The notes under the pieces were generated by a model, which was not told the origin of the DNA, searched no databases, and worked only from the letters and a program-made list of their open reading frames with translations. Of a stretch of DNA of 64,000 nucleotides, positions 28,039-38,073 are shown piece after piece (position 1 is the first letter of the stretch; every line of letters starts with the position of its first letter). The DNA is from Alphaproteobacteria bacterium (GTDB lineage: Bacteria; Pseudomonadota; Alphaproteobacteria; Micropepsales; Micropepsaceae). Made by a program: the position numbers and the translations under genes. The stretch spans positions 62,001 through 126,000 of the forward strand of contig JADZAI010000028.1 of NCBI GenBank assembly GCA_020852655.1. The letters run 5' to 3'.

Positions 28039-28467
28039 ATGCCCAAGAGATCCATGAACCCCATCGACGCCCATGTCGGCGCGCGCGTAAGGCTGCGCCG
28101 GATGCTGATCGGCATGAGCCAGGAGAAATTGGGCGAAATGCTGGGGGTGACGTTCCAGCAGGTTCAAAAATACGAGAAGGGCGCCAACCGGATCGGCGCC
28201 AGCCGCCTGTTCGAGGTGTCCCAGATCCTTGGAGTGCCGGTCCAGTATTTCTTCGACGACCTTCCGGCGGAGGGAGAACGGCCGGTTGCGCGGCCACAGG
28301 GCCTCCCGGAGGACAGCGAGGAGTCCTTCGTCATGGATTTCGTCGTCAGCCAGGAAGGCCTGGCGTTGAACCAGGCCTACAAGAAGATCGGAAACACGAA
28401 GCTTCGCCGCCGGGTGCTCGACCTCGTACGCGCCATATCATCGGAAGATGAAGCCGCAGCGCCCTGA
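28039..28467 (+). CDS. XRE-family HTH regulator, PhrR/PraR-like
   Basis: A 142-residue transcription regulator. The Cro/C1-type helix-turn-helix covers about residues 14-68 (RVRLRRMLIGMSQEKLGEMLGVTFQQVQKYEKG). The C-terminal 60 residues form a helical region ending in an acidic tail. Regulators of this type next to lnt are known in rhizobia as PhrR (pH-regulated) and PraR, which influence acid response, quorum sensing and biofilm. The ATG at 28039 with AGAGG upstream is preferred over the in-frame GTG at 28021. It lies 84 nt after lnt and 109 nt before metK, a conserved neighbourhood. Confidence 0.88.
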   Translation: MPKRSMNPIDAHVGARVRLRRMLIGMSQEKLGEMLGVTFQQVQKYEKGANRIGASRLFEVSQILGVPVQYFFDDLPAEGERPVARPQGLPEDSEESFVMDFVVSQEGLALNQAYKKIGNTKLRRRVLDLVRAISSEDEAAAP

Positions 28468-28503
28468 GCGCAGACTTGACCCCCTAGGCTGTGTTTGACA
28501 GAA

Positions 28504-28523
28504 GGGCGCGCCCGCACGCGCCC
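28504..28523 (+). other. GC-rich hairpin in the metK leader
   Basis: A 7-bp perfect GC stem (28504-28510 with 28517-28523) and a 6-nt loop lies between the HTH gene and metK. No T-run follows, so it is not a standard terminator. A perfect TTGACA at 28495-28500 directly precedes it, but no convincing -10 box follows at 16-18 nt. I did not recognise any known S-adenosylmethionine riboswitch here. Confidence 0.4.
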
Positions 28524-28576
28524 CTGTGGCGCGCGGCTTTCCTCTTTACACCACGGTCACATTCGGGGGCCTTTCT

Positions 28577-29746
28577 ATGGCGCGGTCGTCTTACCTGTTC
28601 ACGTCGGAAAGTGTCTCCGAAGGCCATCCGGACAAGGTAGCGGACCGTATCTCCGACACCGTCGTTGACGCCTTCCTCGGCGTCGACCCTTACGCGCGCG
28701 TCGCCTGCGAAACGCTGGTCACCACGCAGCGCATCATCATCGCCGGCGAAGTGCGCGGTCCGGGCGAGGTGATCGGCGGGCTGGAAGAGAAGATCCGCGC
28801 CGCGGTGAAGGACATCGGCTACGAGCAGTCGGGCTTCCACTGGGCGACGGCGCATTACGAATGCCATTTGCACGCCCAGTCCGCCGACATCGCGATGGGC
28901 GTCGACGCCGCCGGCAACAAGGATGAAGGCGCCGGCGACCAAGGCATTATGTTCGGCTACGCTACGAACGAGACGCCCGAGCTGATGCCGGCGACGCTGC
29001 AATATTCGCACAACATCCTCAAAGTTCTCGCCGACGCGCGCCACTCCGGCAACGAGAAGGGCCTTGAGCCCGATGCGAAGAGCCAGGTCACGCTGCAATA
29101 CGAGAACGGCAAGCCGGTGCGTGCGACCTCGATCGTGCTCTCCACGCAGCACAAGGAAGGCCTGACGCCGGCCGACGTCGCCGACATCGTGAAGCCCTAC
29201 ATTCTCAAGGTCCTGCCCGGTGACTTCATCACCAAGGACACGGAGTGGCACATCAACCCCACCGGCAATTTCGTGATCGGCGGCCCTGACGGCGACTGCG
29301 GCCTCACCGGCCGCAAGATCATCGTCGACACCTATGGCGGCGCAGCCCCGCATGGCGGCGGCGCGTTCTCGGGCAAGGACCCGACCAAGGTCGACCGCTC
29401 GGCTGCCTATATCAGCCGCTATCTCGCCAAGAACGTCGTCGCGGCCGGTCTCGCCGACAAATGCACGATCCAGATCGGCTACGCGATCGGCGTGTCGAAG
29501 CCGCTGAGCTTCTATGTCGACCTGCACGACACCGGTAAGGTCGACCCGGCGAAGCTGGAGAAGGTGCTGCCCGAGCTCGTCGGCGGCGCCAGCCCGCGCG
29601 CCATCCGCGAGCATCTGAAGCTCAACCGTCCGATCTATGCGCGCACCGCGGCCTATGGCCATTTCGGCCGCAAGCCCGAGGCCGACGGCGGCTTCTCATG
29701 GGAGAAGACGGACCTGGTCGACGCACTGAAGTCGGCGGTCAACTGA
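28577..29746 (+). CDS. metK: S-adenosylmethionine synthetase
   Basis: MetK (389 residues) joins methionine and ATP to make S-adenosylmethionine, the methyl donor used by TrmB, RsmI and MiaB encoded nearby. The active-site motifs [12 protein letters not shown] (His17), the NQG-like [13 protein letters not shown] and the P-loop-like [19 protein letters not shown] are intact. The start at 28577 fits the family N-terminus [17 protein letters not shown]; a GTG frame opening at 28526 would add 17 residues of no recognisable conservation. Confidence 0.97.
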   Translation: MARSSYLFTSESVSEGHPDKVADRISDTVVDAFLGVDPYARVACETLVTTQRIIIAGEVRGPGEVIGGLEEKIRAAVKDIGYEQSGFHWATAHYECHLHAQSADIAMGVDAAGNKDEGAGDQGIMFGYATNETPELMPATLQYSHNILKVLADARHSGNEKGLEPDAKSQVTLQYENGKPVRATSIVLSTQHKEGLTPADVADIVKPYILKVLPGDFITKDTEWHINPTGNFVIGGPDGDCGLTGRKIIVDTYGGAAPHGGGAFSGKDPTKVDRSAAYISRYLAKNVVAAGLADKCTIQIGYAIGVSKPLSFYVDLHDTGKVDPAKLEKVLPELVGGASPRAIREHLKLNRPIYARTAAYGHFGRKPEADGGFSWEKTDLVDALKSAVN

Positions 29747-30597
29747 GCTCCGCCACGCAAGGCAAGCGGCGGCTGATCTATGGCCGCCGGCAGGGCCGCC
29801 CGCTGAAGGCCCAGGCTCGCGATGCCCTGGAAACGGTACTGCCGCGCCTCGCGCTCGACCTCGATGCGCTGGGCGACCTCAAGGCGTTGTTTCCGGGCCG
29901 GCAGGACTTCGCGCTGGAGATCGGCTTCGGCGGCGGCGAGCATCTGATCGCCCAGGCGAAGGCCCATCCCGAAACCGGCTTCATCGGCGCCGAGCCCTTC
30001 ATCAACGGCGTCGCGAAGCTCGCTGATGCCGCCCGCGAGACGCCGAATCTGCGCCTCCACCACGGCGATGCACGCGACGTGCTGGAGCGCCTGCCCGATG
30101 CGAGCCTCGGCAGCGCCTTCCTCCTCTTCCCCGATCCCTGGCCGAAGCTGCGTCACCACAAGCGGCGCTTCGTGAATCAGGAAAACCTCGCCGCCCTCGC
30201 CCGCGTCCTCGCGCCGGGCGGCCGCCTGCGCATCGCCTCGGATATCCCGGATTATGTGCGCTGGACGCTGATCGAGATCGCCCGCTTCAACCGCACCGAG
30301 GGCCGCGGCTTCGTATGGACGGCGCGGTGCAAGGCCGACTGGACGCAGCGCCCCGCCGACTGGCCCTCGACCCGTTATGAGGCCAAAGCGCTGGAGGCGG
30401 GTCGAGTGCTGGCGTATCTGGAGTTTGAGCGCGCGGATCGCGTCGACATTCGCGAAGTTTTCCGCACAGCTCACGAACTGGGCTCGTCGCACGGTCAACG
30501 CGCGCATCTCCACGCTGCCCGGATGGCTAGCACGGCTGCCACCGCAGATGGGCGAGCGTTCTGGAAGGCTGTCGAAGCCTCGCTCACGCCGCGCTGA
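29698..30597 (+). CDS. trmB: tRNA (guanine-N7-)-methyltransferase TrmB, with C-terminal extension
   Basis: TrmB makes m7G46 in tRNA using S-adenosylmethionine. The family motifs are clear: [12 protein letters not shown] at the start, [15 protein letters not shown] (SAM loop), [17 protein letters not shown] and [17 protein letters not shown]. Two points are unusual. The only in-frame ATG lies 49 nt inside metK, so the true start may be the CTG that overlaps the metK stop (CTGA, 29743). And the family normally ends soon after [10 protein letters not shown]...YLEF, while this frame goes on for about 50 residues with no recognised domain. The extension could be a late readthrough after an old stop-codon loss. 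It is followed by the rimP leader. Confidence 0.9.
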   Translation: MGEDGPGRRTEVGGQLSSATQGKRRLIYGRRQGRPLKAQARDALETVLPRLALDLDALGDLKALFPGRQDFALEIGFGGGEHLIAQAKAHPETGFIGAEPFINGVAKLADAARETPNLRLHHGDARDVLERLPDASLGSAFLLFPDPWPKLRHHKRRFVNQENLAALARVLAPGGRLRIASDIPDYVRWTLIEIARFNRTEGRGFVWTARCKADWTQRPADWPSTRYEAKALEAGRVLAYLEFERADRVDIREVFRTAHELGSSHGQRAHLHAARMASTAATADGRAFWKAVEASLTPR

Positions 30598-30609
30598 ATC
30601 CCGGGCCTC

Positions 30610-30638
30610 TTGATTGCTCCTATGTTCGGGCGCATATA
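30610..30638 (+). promoter_or_regulatory. candidate promoter of the rimP-nusA-infB operon
   Basis: TTGATT at 30610-30615 and CATATA at 30633-30638 are separated by 17 nt. Transcription would begin near 30645, which is exactly where the structured leader starts. The position between the trmB stop (30597) and the terminator-like hairpin fits a separate promoter for the operon. Confidence 0.5.
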
Positions 30639-30643
30639 GCCGT

Positions 30644-30711
30644 CCAACAAACCGGTCTGCTGATCGCGAGATCAGAGGAAGGTGGCCCCAACGGGCCGCC
30701 TTTTTTGTTGG
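30644..30711 (+). promoter_or_regulatory. structured leader with terminator-like hairpin before rimP
   Basis: Three elements are visible. A 6-bp perfect stem closed by a GCGA tetraloop is at 30660-30675. A hairpin of 10 bp including A-T pairs (30679-30688 with 30693-30702, loop CAAC) runs into six T at 30701-30706 and looks like an intrinsic terminator. An outer pair of 8 bp, CCAACAAA at 30644-30651 with TTTGTTGG at 30704-30711, encloses both and uses the end of the T-run. It may end the metK-trmB transcript, or act as an attenuator for rimP-nusA, whose products affect termination themselves. The regulatory reading is inference. Confidence 0.55.
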
Positions 30712-30728
30712 CCGGCGGAGCAACGGGA

Positions 30729-31232
30729 ATGGCCACGTCCGAGCGCCTGACGGCCCTGATCGAACCGATCGCACAACGCGAAGGGTTCGAGCTCGTCCGC
30801 GTGCGCCTGACCGGCAGCGCGCACAAGACCTTGCAGGTGATGGCCGAACGGCCCGACGGCACGATGGATGTCGACGATTGTGCGCAGTTGTCGCGGGCGA
30901 TCTCAGAGATGCTGGATGTCGAGGACCCGATCGCCGAGGATTACGACCTCGAAGTGTCGTCGCCCGGCATCGACCGCCCGCTGACGCGGCCGAAGGATTT
31001 CGCGCGCTATGCCGGGCACAAGGTGAAGATCGAACTGGTGTCGCCCGACACACAAGGCCGCCGGCGCTATTCGGTCGACATCGCCTCGGCCGATGCGAAC
31101 AGCGTGACCCTGGCGCTTTCCGCCGACGAGCGGCTGACGATCCCGTTCTCGGCGATCGGCGATGCGAAGCTCGTCCTGACCGACAAGCTGATCGAGGAAT
31201 CCCGTGCCTGGCGCAACGGCGCCAAGCACTAG
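30729..31232 (+). CDS. rimP: ribosome maturation factor RimP
   Basis: RimP (167 residues) helps assemble the 30S subunit. The N-terminal domain starts RLTALIEPIAQREGFELVRVRL, and the Sm-like C-terminal domain follows the family signature LEVSSPGIDRPLTRPKDFARYAGHKVKIEL. The ATG at 30729 has GGAG 10 nt upstream. A TTG frame from 30705 would overlap the T-run of the leader and is rejected. It is the first gene of the nusA-infB operon; nusA begins 20 nt later. Confidence 0.95.
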   Translation: MATSERLTALIEPIAQREGFELVRVRLTGSAHKTLQVMAERPDGTMDVDDCAQLSRAISEMLDVEDPIAEDYDLEVSSPGIDRPLTRPKDFARYAGHKVKIELVSPDTQGRRRYSVDIASADANSVTLALSADERLTIPFSAIGDAKLVLTDKLIEESRAWRNGAKH

Positions 31233-31252
31233 AGAGAAGAAGAGGAAAAACC

Positions 31253-32851
31253 ATGGCGGTGAGCGCCAACAAGCTGGAACTGCTTCAGATCGCCGACGCG
31301 GTCGCGCGCGAGGCGCTGATCGACAAGTCGATCGTGATCGGCGCGATGGAGGAGGCGCTCGCGAAGGCCGCCCGCTCGCGCTACGGCACGTCGAGCGAAA
31401 TCCGCTGCGAGCTGGATACGAAGACGGGCGAGGCGCGCCTGCATCGCGTGCTGCTGGTCGTCGACAAGGTCGAGAACGACGCGACCGAGATTTCCGTCGA
31501 GTCCGCGCAGCGCCGCAATCCGGCGGCGCAGGCCGGCGACACGATCCTCGATCCGCTGCCCCCGCAGGACATCGGCCGCATCGCGGCGCAGACGGGCAAG
31601 CAGGTCATCCTGCAAAAGGTGCGCGACGCGCAGCGCGAGCGTCAGTATGAAGAGTTCAAGGACCGCATCGGCGAGATCATCCACGGCATCGTGAAGCGCG
31701 TGGAATACGGCAACGTGATCGTCGATCTCGGCCGTGCCGAGGCGATCATCCGCCGCGACGAAGGCCTGCCGCGCGAAGTCTTCCGCCCGAACGACCGCGT
31801 GCGCGCCTATCTCTACGACGTGCGCCGCGAAGCGCGCGGGCCGCAGATATTCCTCAGCCGCACCCATCCCCAGTTCATGGTGAAGCTGTTCGCGCAGGAA
31901 GTGCCCGAAATCTATGACGGCATCATCGAGATCCGGGCCGTGGCGCGCGATCCCGGCAGCCGCGCCAAGATCGCGGTGATCAGCAAGGATTCCTCGATCG
32001 ATCCGGTCGGCGCCTGCGTCGGCATGCGCGGCAGCCGCGTCCAGGCCGTCGTGCAGGAACTCCAGGGCGAGAAGATCGACATCATCCCGTGGTCGGGCGA
32101 TGCGGCGACGTTCATCGTCAACGCGCTCCAGCCGGCCGAAGTCGCCAAGGTCGTGCTCGATGAAGACGCCGGCCGCATCGATGTCGTGGTGCCGGAGGAT
32201 CAGCTTTCGCTCGCCATCGGCCGCCGCGGCCAGAATGTGCGCCTCGCCTCGCAGCTCACGGGCTGGGACATCAAGATCATGACGGAAGCGGAAGAATCCG
32301 AGCGCCGTCAGAAGGAATTCCGCGCCCGCACGCAGATGTTCATGGATGCGCTGGATGTCGACGAGGTGCTGGCCCAGCTCCTCGCCTCCGAAGGCTTCGC
32401 GACGCTGGAAGACCTCGCCTATGTCGAGCCGCACGAGCTCTCGTCGATCGACGGCATCGACGAGGATACCGGCGCCGAGCTCCAGCGCCGCGCCCTCGAC
32501 GTGATCGAGGCGGCGAACCGCGAAGCCGATGCGAAGCGCCGCGAACTCGGCGTGCTCGACGAGGTGGCCGAGATTCCGGGCGTCACGCCGCAGATGATGG
32601 TCGCGTTCGGCGAGAACGAGGTGAAGTCGGTCGAAGACGTCGCCGGCTGCTCGGCCGACGACCTCATCGGCTATGACGACATGAAGAAGGGCGAGCGCTT
32701 CCACGTGAAGGGCATCCTCGAAGGCACCGGCTTCACCAAGGACGAGGCTGAGGCGCTGGTCATGCAGGCCCGCATCATGGCGGGCTGGGTGACGGCGGAA
32801 GAGGAAGCCGGCGAAGCCACCGGGGAAGAAGAAGAAGAGGTCGAAGCGTAG
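31253..32851 (+). CDS. nusA: transcription termination/antitermination factor NusA
   Basis: NusA (532 residues) binds RNA polymerase and modulates pausing, termination and antitermination. In order: the N-terminal polymerase-binding domain ([21 protein letters not shown]), the S1 domain (about 130-200, [22 protein letters not shown]), two KH domains ([15 protein letters not shown] and [16 protein letters not shown]), and two C-terminal helix-hairpin-helix repeats ([31 protein letters not shown]). It ends in a glutamate-rich tail. The start has AGAGGA upstream. ylxR follows after 3 nt. Confidence 0.97.
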   Translation: MAVSANKLELLQIADAVAREALIDKSIVIGAMEEALAKAARSRYGTSSEIRCELDTKTGEARLHRVLLVVDKVENDATEISVESAQRRNPAAQAGDTILDPLPPQDIGRIAAQTGKQVILQKVRDAQRERQYEEFKDRIGEIIHGIVKRVEYGNVIVDLGRAEAIIRRDEGLPREVFRPNDRVRAYLYDVRREARGPQIFLSRTHPQFMVKLFAQEVPEIYDGIIEIRAVARDPGSRAKIAVISKDSSIDPVGACVGMRGSRVQAVVQELQGEKIDIIPWSGDAATFIVNALQPAEVAKVVLDEDAGRIDVVVPEDQLSLAIGRRGQNVRLASQLTGWDIKIMTEAEESERRQKEFRARTQMFMDALDVDEVLAQLLASEGFATLEDLAYVEPHELSSIDGIDEDTGAELQRRALDVIEAANREADAKRRELGVLDEVAEIPGVTPQMMVAFGENEVKSVEDVAGCSADDLIGYDDMKKGERFHVKGILEGTGFTKDEAEALVMQARIMAGWVTAEEEAGEATGEEEEEVEA

Positions 32852-32854
32852 CGC

Positions 32855-33538
32855 ATGAGCCGGAAAGCCGCGCGCGAGCGGCGCGACCATCAGCGCGGCG
32901 GCGACCACGACACGGCCGGCGGCGAACCCCTTCGCCGCTGCCTCGTCACCGGCGCGAGCCTGCCGAAAGACCAGCTTGTGCGCTTCGTCGCCGCCCCGGA
33001 CGATGCCGTCGTGCCGGATGTCGGCAACGAGCTGCCCGGGCGCGGCGCCTGGGTCACCGCGAACGCCAAGACCATTGCAAAAGCCGTTTCGAAGGGCCAA
33101 CTCGCCAAGGCGCTCGAGGCGAAGGCCGATGCTGCGCTGCCGTCCCTCGTCGAAACCCTTCTGGTGAAGCGGACCCTGGGCCTTCTGGGCATCGCCCGGC
33201 GGGCCGGTCTCGTCGTCAACGGGTTCGAACGGGTCAAGGAAGCGCTCGACCTGCACGAGATCGGCCGGGCCCGTGTGGCCGTGCTGATCGAGGCGTCCGA
33301 TGGGTCGGCCGACGGCCGGCGCTCCATCCTCGCCAAGGCGCGGGCGATCGGCATCGAGGCGCCGGTCTGCGGGCTGTTCACGGCCGCAGAATTGAGCATG
33401 GCCTTGGGCGGCGCGAATGTGATACACGCCTGCCTCCTGTCGGCAGGCACCGGCGGGCTCCATGCGCGCTTTCTCGAAGAGATCGGGCGAACGGCCGGGT
33501 TCCGGGCGATGGCGCCCGCATCCTGGCCGGCTGAGTAA
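32855..33538 (+). CDS. YlxR / L7Ae-like RNA-binding fusion protein
   Basis: A 227-residue protein that joins two RNA-binding modules usually encoded separately in Gram-positive nusA-infB operons. The N-terminal YlxR (DUF448) domain has RRCLVTGASLPKDQLVRFV and PGRGAWVTANAKTIAKAV, and the C-terminal L7Ae-like (YlxQ) domain has LLGIARRAGLVVNGFERVKEAL and GRARVAVLIEASDGS. This fused form is usual in alphaproteobacteria. The precise RNA target is unknown. It sits 3 nt after nusA and 25 nt before infB. Confidence 0.92.
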   Translation: MSRKAARERRDHQRGGDHDTAGGEPLRRCLVTGASLPKDQLVRFVAAPDDAVVPDVGNELPGRGAWVTANAKTIAKAVSKGQLAKALEAKADAALPSLVETLLVKRTLGLLGIARRAGLVVNGFERVKEALDLHEIGRARVAVLIEASDGSADGRRSILAKARAIGIEAPVCGLFTAAELSMALGGANVIHACLLSAGTGGLHARFLEEIGRTAGFRAMAPASWPAE

Positions 33539-33563
33539 GTAGGTTTGACGAATTAGGCGGTTG

Positions 33564-36236
33564 ATGACGGATCAAAAGGAACAGTCGGGCAAGACGCTGC
33601 ATGCAGGGCATCCGCCCCGTGCGCCTTTGGGTGTGAAGCGCCCCGGCACGGAGACGGGTACGGTCAAGCAGAGCTTCAGCCACGGCCGCGCCAACACGGT
33701 GGTGGTTGAGAAGAAGCGCACGGTGGTGCGCCCGGGGACGCCCACGCCTGCGCCGGTGGCCCCGAAGCCAGTCGCTGTCGCCCCTGCTGCCCCCGCGCCC
33801 ACCGCCGCCGCGCGCAGCCCGCAGCCGTCGCGTCCCCCGGTCAGCCCGCCCCCCTCGCCCTCGCGTCCGCCGCCGCCTTCGGCGCAGCGCTCGGGCATGG
33901 TGCTGCGCACGCTCACCGAAGAAGAGAAGGCCGCCCGCGCCAAGGCGCTGGGTAACGCCCGCATCGCCGAGGCCGAAGCGCGCGCGCGCGCCGAGGAAGA
34001 TCAGCGCCGCCGCGCCGCTGAAGACGCGCGGCTGAAGAAGGAGGCCGAGGCCGCCGCCAAGCGGAAGGCCGAGGAAGACGCCCGCCACGCCGCCGAGGAA
34101 GAAGCCAGGCGCCGCGCCGAAGTGGAAGCCGCGCGCCGTGCCGAGCTGGAAAACCGGCCGACCATTCCGGTCGCCCCGACCCCCGGTCCGACCAAGCTGA
34201 CCCAGGCTGCGTTCGACGACGAGAACACGAAGCGCAAGGCTTCGACGATGACCGGCATGCGCCGTCCCGGCGGCGGCCCGGTCCGTCCGCCGCCGGCGCC
34301 TGCGCGTCCAGCAAAGCCGGGCGGTGGCGGCGACAAGCGCCGCGATGGCCGCCTAACCGTTACGGCTGCCGCCTCGACCGATGGTGAGGAGCGCCAGCGT
34401 TCGCTCGCGGCCATGCGCCGCCAGACGCAGCGCCGCCTGCACCAAGGCGCGAGCCGCAACGACCAGAACGCTGCCGTCGCGCCGCGCGACATCGTGATCC
34501 CGGAAGCGATCACGGTGCAGGAGCTCGCCAACCGCATGGCGCGCCGTGCCGTCGACGTCATCAAGGTGCTGATGAAGAACGGCGTCATGGCGACGATCAA
34601 CACGTCGCTCGACACCGACACGGCACAGCTCATCGCCGAGGAATACGGCCACGTCGTGAAGCGCGTGGCGGAGTCCGACGTTCTCGAAGGCCTCAAGGGC
34701 CCGCAGGACGACGAAGACAAGCTCCAGCCGCGCGCCCCGGTCGTCACGATCATGGGCCACGTCGACCACGGCAAGACGTCGCTGCTCGACGCCATGCGCC
34801 AGACCAATGTGGTCGCGGGCGAGGCCGGCGGCATCACCCAGCATATCGGCGCCTACCAGATCACCACGGCGGGCGGCGACAAGATCACCTTCCTCGACAC
34901 GCCCGGCCACGCCGCGTTCACGGCGATGCGCGCCCGCGGCGCCAAGGTCACCGACATTGTCGTGCTGGTGGTCGCCGCCGACGACGGCGTCATGCCGCAG
35001 ACCGAGGAAGCCATCGCCCACGCCAAGGCGGCGGGCGTTCCGATCATCGTGGCGATCAACAAGGTCGATAAGCCCGACGCCAATCCGTCGCGCGTGAAGA
35101 CCGAGCTGCTGCGCTACGAAGTCGTGGTCGAAGACATGGGCGGCGAGACGATCGCCGTCGAAGTGTCGGCGCTCGCTAAAACCGGTCTCGACAAGCTCCA
35201 GGAAGCCATCCTGCTCCAGGCCGAAGTGCTGGAGCTGAAGGCCAATCCCGACCGTGCTGCGGAAGGCGCGATCGTCGAGGCCAAGCTCGACAAGGGCCGT
35301 GGCCCGGTCGCGACCGTTCTCGTGCAGAACGGCACCATCCGCGTCGGCGACATCGTCGTTGCCGGCGGCGAGTGGGGACGCGTCCGCGCGCTCGTCGGCG
35401 ACGACGGCAAGCAGGTTCAGGCCGCAGGGCCGTCGCTTCCGGTCGAGGTGCTGGGCCTTCAGGGCACGCCCGAAGCCGGCGACGAGCTGGTGGTTGTCGA
35501 GAGCGATGCGCGGGCCCGCGAGATCGCGGATTTCCGCACGCGCAAGCGCCGTGAGGCCCGCACCGGCACGTCGGGCCGCGCGACGATGGAAGACCTGCTC
35601 AAGGACCGCAAGGACGGCGAGAAGAAGATCCTCCCCGTCGTCATCAAGGGCGACGTGCAGGGTTCGGTCGAAGCGATTTCGCAAGCTCTCAAAGGCCTCG
35701 GCAACGACGAGGTCCAGGTTCAGGTCCTGCAATCGGGCACCGGTGGCGTCACCGAATCCGACGTGGTGCTGGCACATGCGTCGGGCGCGGTGGTCATCGC
35801 GTTCAACGTGCGTGCGCATGCGGAAGGCCGCGAGCGGGCGAAGCGCGACGGCGTCGACATCCGCTACTACTCGATCATCTACAACATCATCGATGACGTG
35901 AAGGCGGCGATGAGCGGCCTGCTGTCGCCGGTGGTGCGCGAGAACTTCCTCGGCAACGCAACGATCCTCCAGGTCTTCAACATCACGAAGACCGGCAAGG
36001 TCGCTGGCTGCCGCGTGGTCGAAGGCACGGTGCGCCGCGGCGCCAAGGTCCGCCTCATCCGCGACAAGGTCGTCATCCACGAAGGCCGCCTGTCGACGCT
36101 CCGCCGCTTCAAGGAAGAAGTGCGCGAAGTGCAGCAGGGCTACGAATGCGGTATGGCCTTCGAGAACTACCAGGACATGCGCGAAGGCGACACGATCGAG
36201 TGCTTCGAGCTGGAGGAGGTCGCGCGGACGCTCTAG
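33564..36236 (+). CDS. infB: translation initiation factor IF-2
   Basis: IF-2 (890 residues) is the GTPase that brings fMet-tRNA to the 30S subunit. The first 320 residues are a low-complexity region rich in Pro, Ala, Arg and Glu with long charged helices (about 115-200), typical of alphaproteobacterial IF-2. The G domain has GHVDHGKT (398-405), DTPGHAAF and NKVDKPD. Domains II to IV follow, ending with the fMet-tRNA binding region ([22 protein letters not shown]). The ATG at 33564 has AGGCGG a few bases upstream; the adjacent TTG at 33561 is an alternative. Confidence 0.97.
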   Translation: MTDQKEQSGKTLHAGHPPRAPLGVKRPGTETGTVKQSFSHGRANTVVVEKKRTVVRPGTPTPAPVAPKPVAVAPAAPAPTAAARSPQPSRPPVSPPPSPSRPPPPSAQRSGMVLRTLTEEEKAARAKALGNARIAEAEARARAEEDQRRRAAEDARLKKEAEAAAKRKAEEDARHAAEEEARRRAEVEAARRAELENRPTIPVAPTPGPTKLTQAAFDDENTKRKASTMTGMRRPGGGPVRPPPAPARPAKPGGGGDKRRDGRLTVTAAASTDGEERQRSLAAMRRQTQRRLHQGASRNDQNAAVAPRDIVIPEAITVQELANRMARRAVDVIKVLMKNGVMATINTSLDTDTAQLIAEEYGHVVKRVAESDVLEGLKGPQDDEDKLQPRAPVVTIMGHVDHGKTSLLDAMRQTNVVAGEAGGITQHIGAYQITTAGGDKITFLDTPGHAAFTAMRARGAKVTDIVVLVVAADDGVMPQTEEAIAHAKAAGVPIIVAINKVDKPDANPSRVKTELLRYEVVVEDMGGETIAVEVSALAKTGLDKLQEAILLQAEVLELKANPDRAAEGAIVEAKLDKGRGPVATVLVQNGTIRVGDIVVAGGEWGRVRALVGDDGKQVQAAGPSLPVEVLGLQGTPEAGDELVVVESDARAREIADFRTRKRREARTGTSGRATMEDLLKDRKDGEKKILPVVIKGDVQGSVEAISQALKGLGNDEVQVQVLQSGTGGVTESDVVLAHASGAVVIAFNVRAHAEGRERAKRDGVDIRYYSIIYNIIDDVKAAMSGLLSPVVRENFLGNATILQVFNITKTGKVAGCRVVEGTVRRGAKVRLIRDKVVIHEGRLSTLRRFKEEVREVQQGYECGMAFENYQDMREGDTIECFELEEVARTL

Positions 36237-36291
36237 TCCGCGCGATCGGCGCCTGCTTCCTTAGCGATGCGGGCGCAGGAGGTCTGAGCCC

Positions 36292-36702
36292 GTGCCCCGT
36301 CACCATCATCAATCCGCCTCCGGCCCCTCGCAGCGCCAGTTGCGCGTGGCCGAGGAAATCCGCCGCACCGTGCACGACATCCTCGCGCGCGCGCATTGGC
36401 GCGAGCCGCTGCTGGCGGATGCGGTCATCACCGTCACCGGCGCGCGCATCTCGCCGGACCTGAAGAACGCGACGCTCTTCGTGACGCCCCTGGGCGGCGC
36501 GAAGGAGGAAGAGATCGTCGCCGCGCTCAACGTGGCGAAGGCCTATGTGCGCGGCGAGCTCGGCCATGCGCTGAACCATCTGCGCGTCGTGCCGACGCTG
36601 CGTTTCGAGCTCGACCGTTCGTTCGACGAGGGCGCGCATATCGACGAGATCCTGCGCTCGCGCGAGGTCCAGCGCGATCTCGAACCGCGCGACGAGGACT
36701 AG
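36292..36702 (+). CDS. rbfA: ribosome-binding factor A
   Basis: RbfA (136 residues) binds the immature 30S subunit near helix 1 of 16S rRNA. The KH-type fold is seen in QLRVAEEIRRTVHDILAR, VTGARISPDLKNATLFVTPLGG and LRVVPTLRFELDRSFDEGAHIDEIL. The GTG start has GGAGG 12 nt upstream. The stop codon is immediately followed by the truB ATG with no intervening base. It follows infB by 55 nt, as in most proteobacteria. Confidence 0.95.
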   Translation: MPRHHHQSASGPSQRQLRVAEEIRRTVHDILARAHWREPLLADAVITVTGARISPDLKNATLFVTPLGGAKEEEIVAALNVAKAYVRGELGHALNHLRVVPTLRFELDRSFDEGAHIDEILRSREVQRDLEPRDED

Positions 36703-37644
36703 ATGGCCCGCCAGAAGAAGGGCGAGAAGGTCGATGGGTGGCTCATCCTCGACAAGCCGCCGGGCTTGACCTCGACCGACTGTGTCACGCGCACCAAGCG
36801 GCTGTTCAACGCGCAGAAGGCCGGCCATGCCGGTACGCTGGACCCGATGGCAACCGGCGTCCTCGCGATCGCCTTCGGCGAAGCGACCAAGACCGTCCCC
36901 TATGCGATGGACTCAGCGAAGACCTATCGCTTCACCGCACGCTGGGGCGCTGCGACCGATACCGACGATGCCGAGGGCAAGGTGATCGGGACCAGCGATG
37001 TGCGCCCCTCGGTCGCGGCGATCCGGGCGGCGCTGCCCGCCTTCACCGGCCTCATCATGCAGACTCCGCCCGCCTATTCGGCCGTGAAGGTTGCCGGCGA
37101 GCGGGCCTATGACCTCGCGCGCGAGGGTGAAACGGTGGAACTCAAGCCGCGCGAGGCGGAAATCCTGCGCCTCGAGATCGTGGGCACGCCCTCCGCCGAC
37201 GAGACCGAGCTGGAGATGGATTGCGGCAAGGGCACCTATGTCCGCGCCATCGTCCGTGACCTAGGCAAGGCGCTGGGCACGCTCGGCCATGTCTCGGCCC
37301 TGCGCCGGACCCGGGTCGGGACGTTTACCCTCGCGTCAGCAATTTCCCTAGAAGCCCTGATGGAATTGGGCTATAGCGACGCCGCCAAACGGCACCTACA
37401 CCCCGTCGAGACCGCGCTGGACGACATCCCGGCTTTGGCCATCGGCGAGGCGGATGCAGCCAAGATCCGGTCCGGACAGGCTGCCCCGGTGCGCGGACCC
37501 GCCTTCGCGACGGCAGAGGCTCTTTTGAAGGATGCAGGCGACGAACCGCCTGTCGTCCTTTTGAAGGCTCAGTCGGGAAGGCCTGTGGCGCTTGCCGAGC
37601 TTAGGCTCGGTGCGTTCCACCCGCTGCGCGTGTTCAACCTTTAG
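36703..37644 (+). CDS. truB: tRNA pseudouridine(55) synthase TruB
   Basis: TruB (313 residues) makes pseudouridine 55 in the T-loop of tRNAs. The catalytic aspartate is Asp47 in GHAGTLDPMATGVL, with the preceding GWLILDKPPGLTS and the later GTYVRAIVRDLGKALG typical of the family. The C-terminal 60 residues resemble a PUA-like domain. It abuts rbfA and is 18 nt from rpsO. Confidence 0.96.
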   Translation: MARQKKGEKVDGWLILDKPPGLTSTDCVTRTKRLFNAQKAGHAGTLDPMATGVLAIAFGEATKTVPYAMDSAKTYRFTARWGAATDTDDAEGKVIGTSDVRPSVAAIRAALPAFTGLIMQTPPAYSAVKVAGERAYDLAREGETVELKPREAEILRLEIVGTPSADETELEMDCGKGTYVRAIVRDLGKALGTLGHVSALRRTRVGTFTLASAISLEALMELGYSDAAKRHLHPVETALDDIPALAIGEADAAKIRSGQAAPVRGPAFATAEALLKDAGDEPPVVLLKAQSGRPVALAELRLGAFHPLRVFNL

Positions 37645-37662
37645 ACTTTGAAGGAGCGCACG

Positions 37663-37932
37663 ATGTCGATTACCGCGGCGAAGAAAGCCGAAGTCATCAA
37701 GAGCAATGCCACCAAGGCCGGCGACACCGGCTCCCCCGAAGTGCAGGTCGCGATCCTGTCGGAACGCATCACCGCCCTTCAGGACCACTTCAAGGCGCAC
37801 GCGAAGGACAACCACTCGCGCCGCGGCCTGATCAAGATGGTCTCGCAGCGCCGCAGCCTGCTCGACTATCTGAAGAACAAGGACCGGGGCCGCTATGAGG
37901 CCCTCATCGCCAAGCTGGGCCTGCGTCGTTGA
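37663..37932 (+). CDS. rpsO: 30S ribosomal protein S15
   Basis: S15 has exactly the normal 89 residues and binds 16S rRNA helices 20-22. The conserved [37 protein letters not shown] and the basic C-terminus are present. A strong AAGGAG lies 6 nt before the ATG at 37663; the in-frame ATG at 37648 is ignored because it precedes that site. It is followed by a terminator-like hairpin and then pnp, the usual rpsO-pnp order. Confidence 0.98.
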   Translation: MSITAAKKAEVIKSNATKAGDTGSPEVQVAILSERITALQDHFKAHAKDNHSRRGLIKMVSQRRSLLDYLKNKDRGRYEALIAKLGLRR

Positions 37933-37965
37933 TCGGCGTCCAGCCCTCCCTCTGAACTGCCTACC

Positions 37966-38002
37966 CGAAACGGCCGGCGATGCGCGCCCGGCCGTTTCGT
38001 TT
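37966..38002 (+). terminator. terminator-like hairpin between rpsO and pnp
   Basis: A 12-bp perfect stem (37966-37977 with 37988-37999) with a 10-nt loop is followed by TTTAT. The T-run is short, so termination may be partial. In E. coli a hairpin between rpsO and pnp is a partial terminator and RNase III site, and a similar role here is plausible. Confidence 0.6.
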
Positions 38003-38073
38003 ATCCGAAGCAAGCGCGCGAACCGCATGAGCGTCCGGCAGGGCCGGCGCTGCTGAAACGAAAGACGAAACGC

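Noticed and set aside
28468..28576. Possible SAM riboswitch upstream of metK
   Set aside because: Only a short GC hairpin is visible; I could not match any known SAM or SAH riboswitch core.
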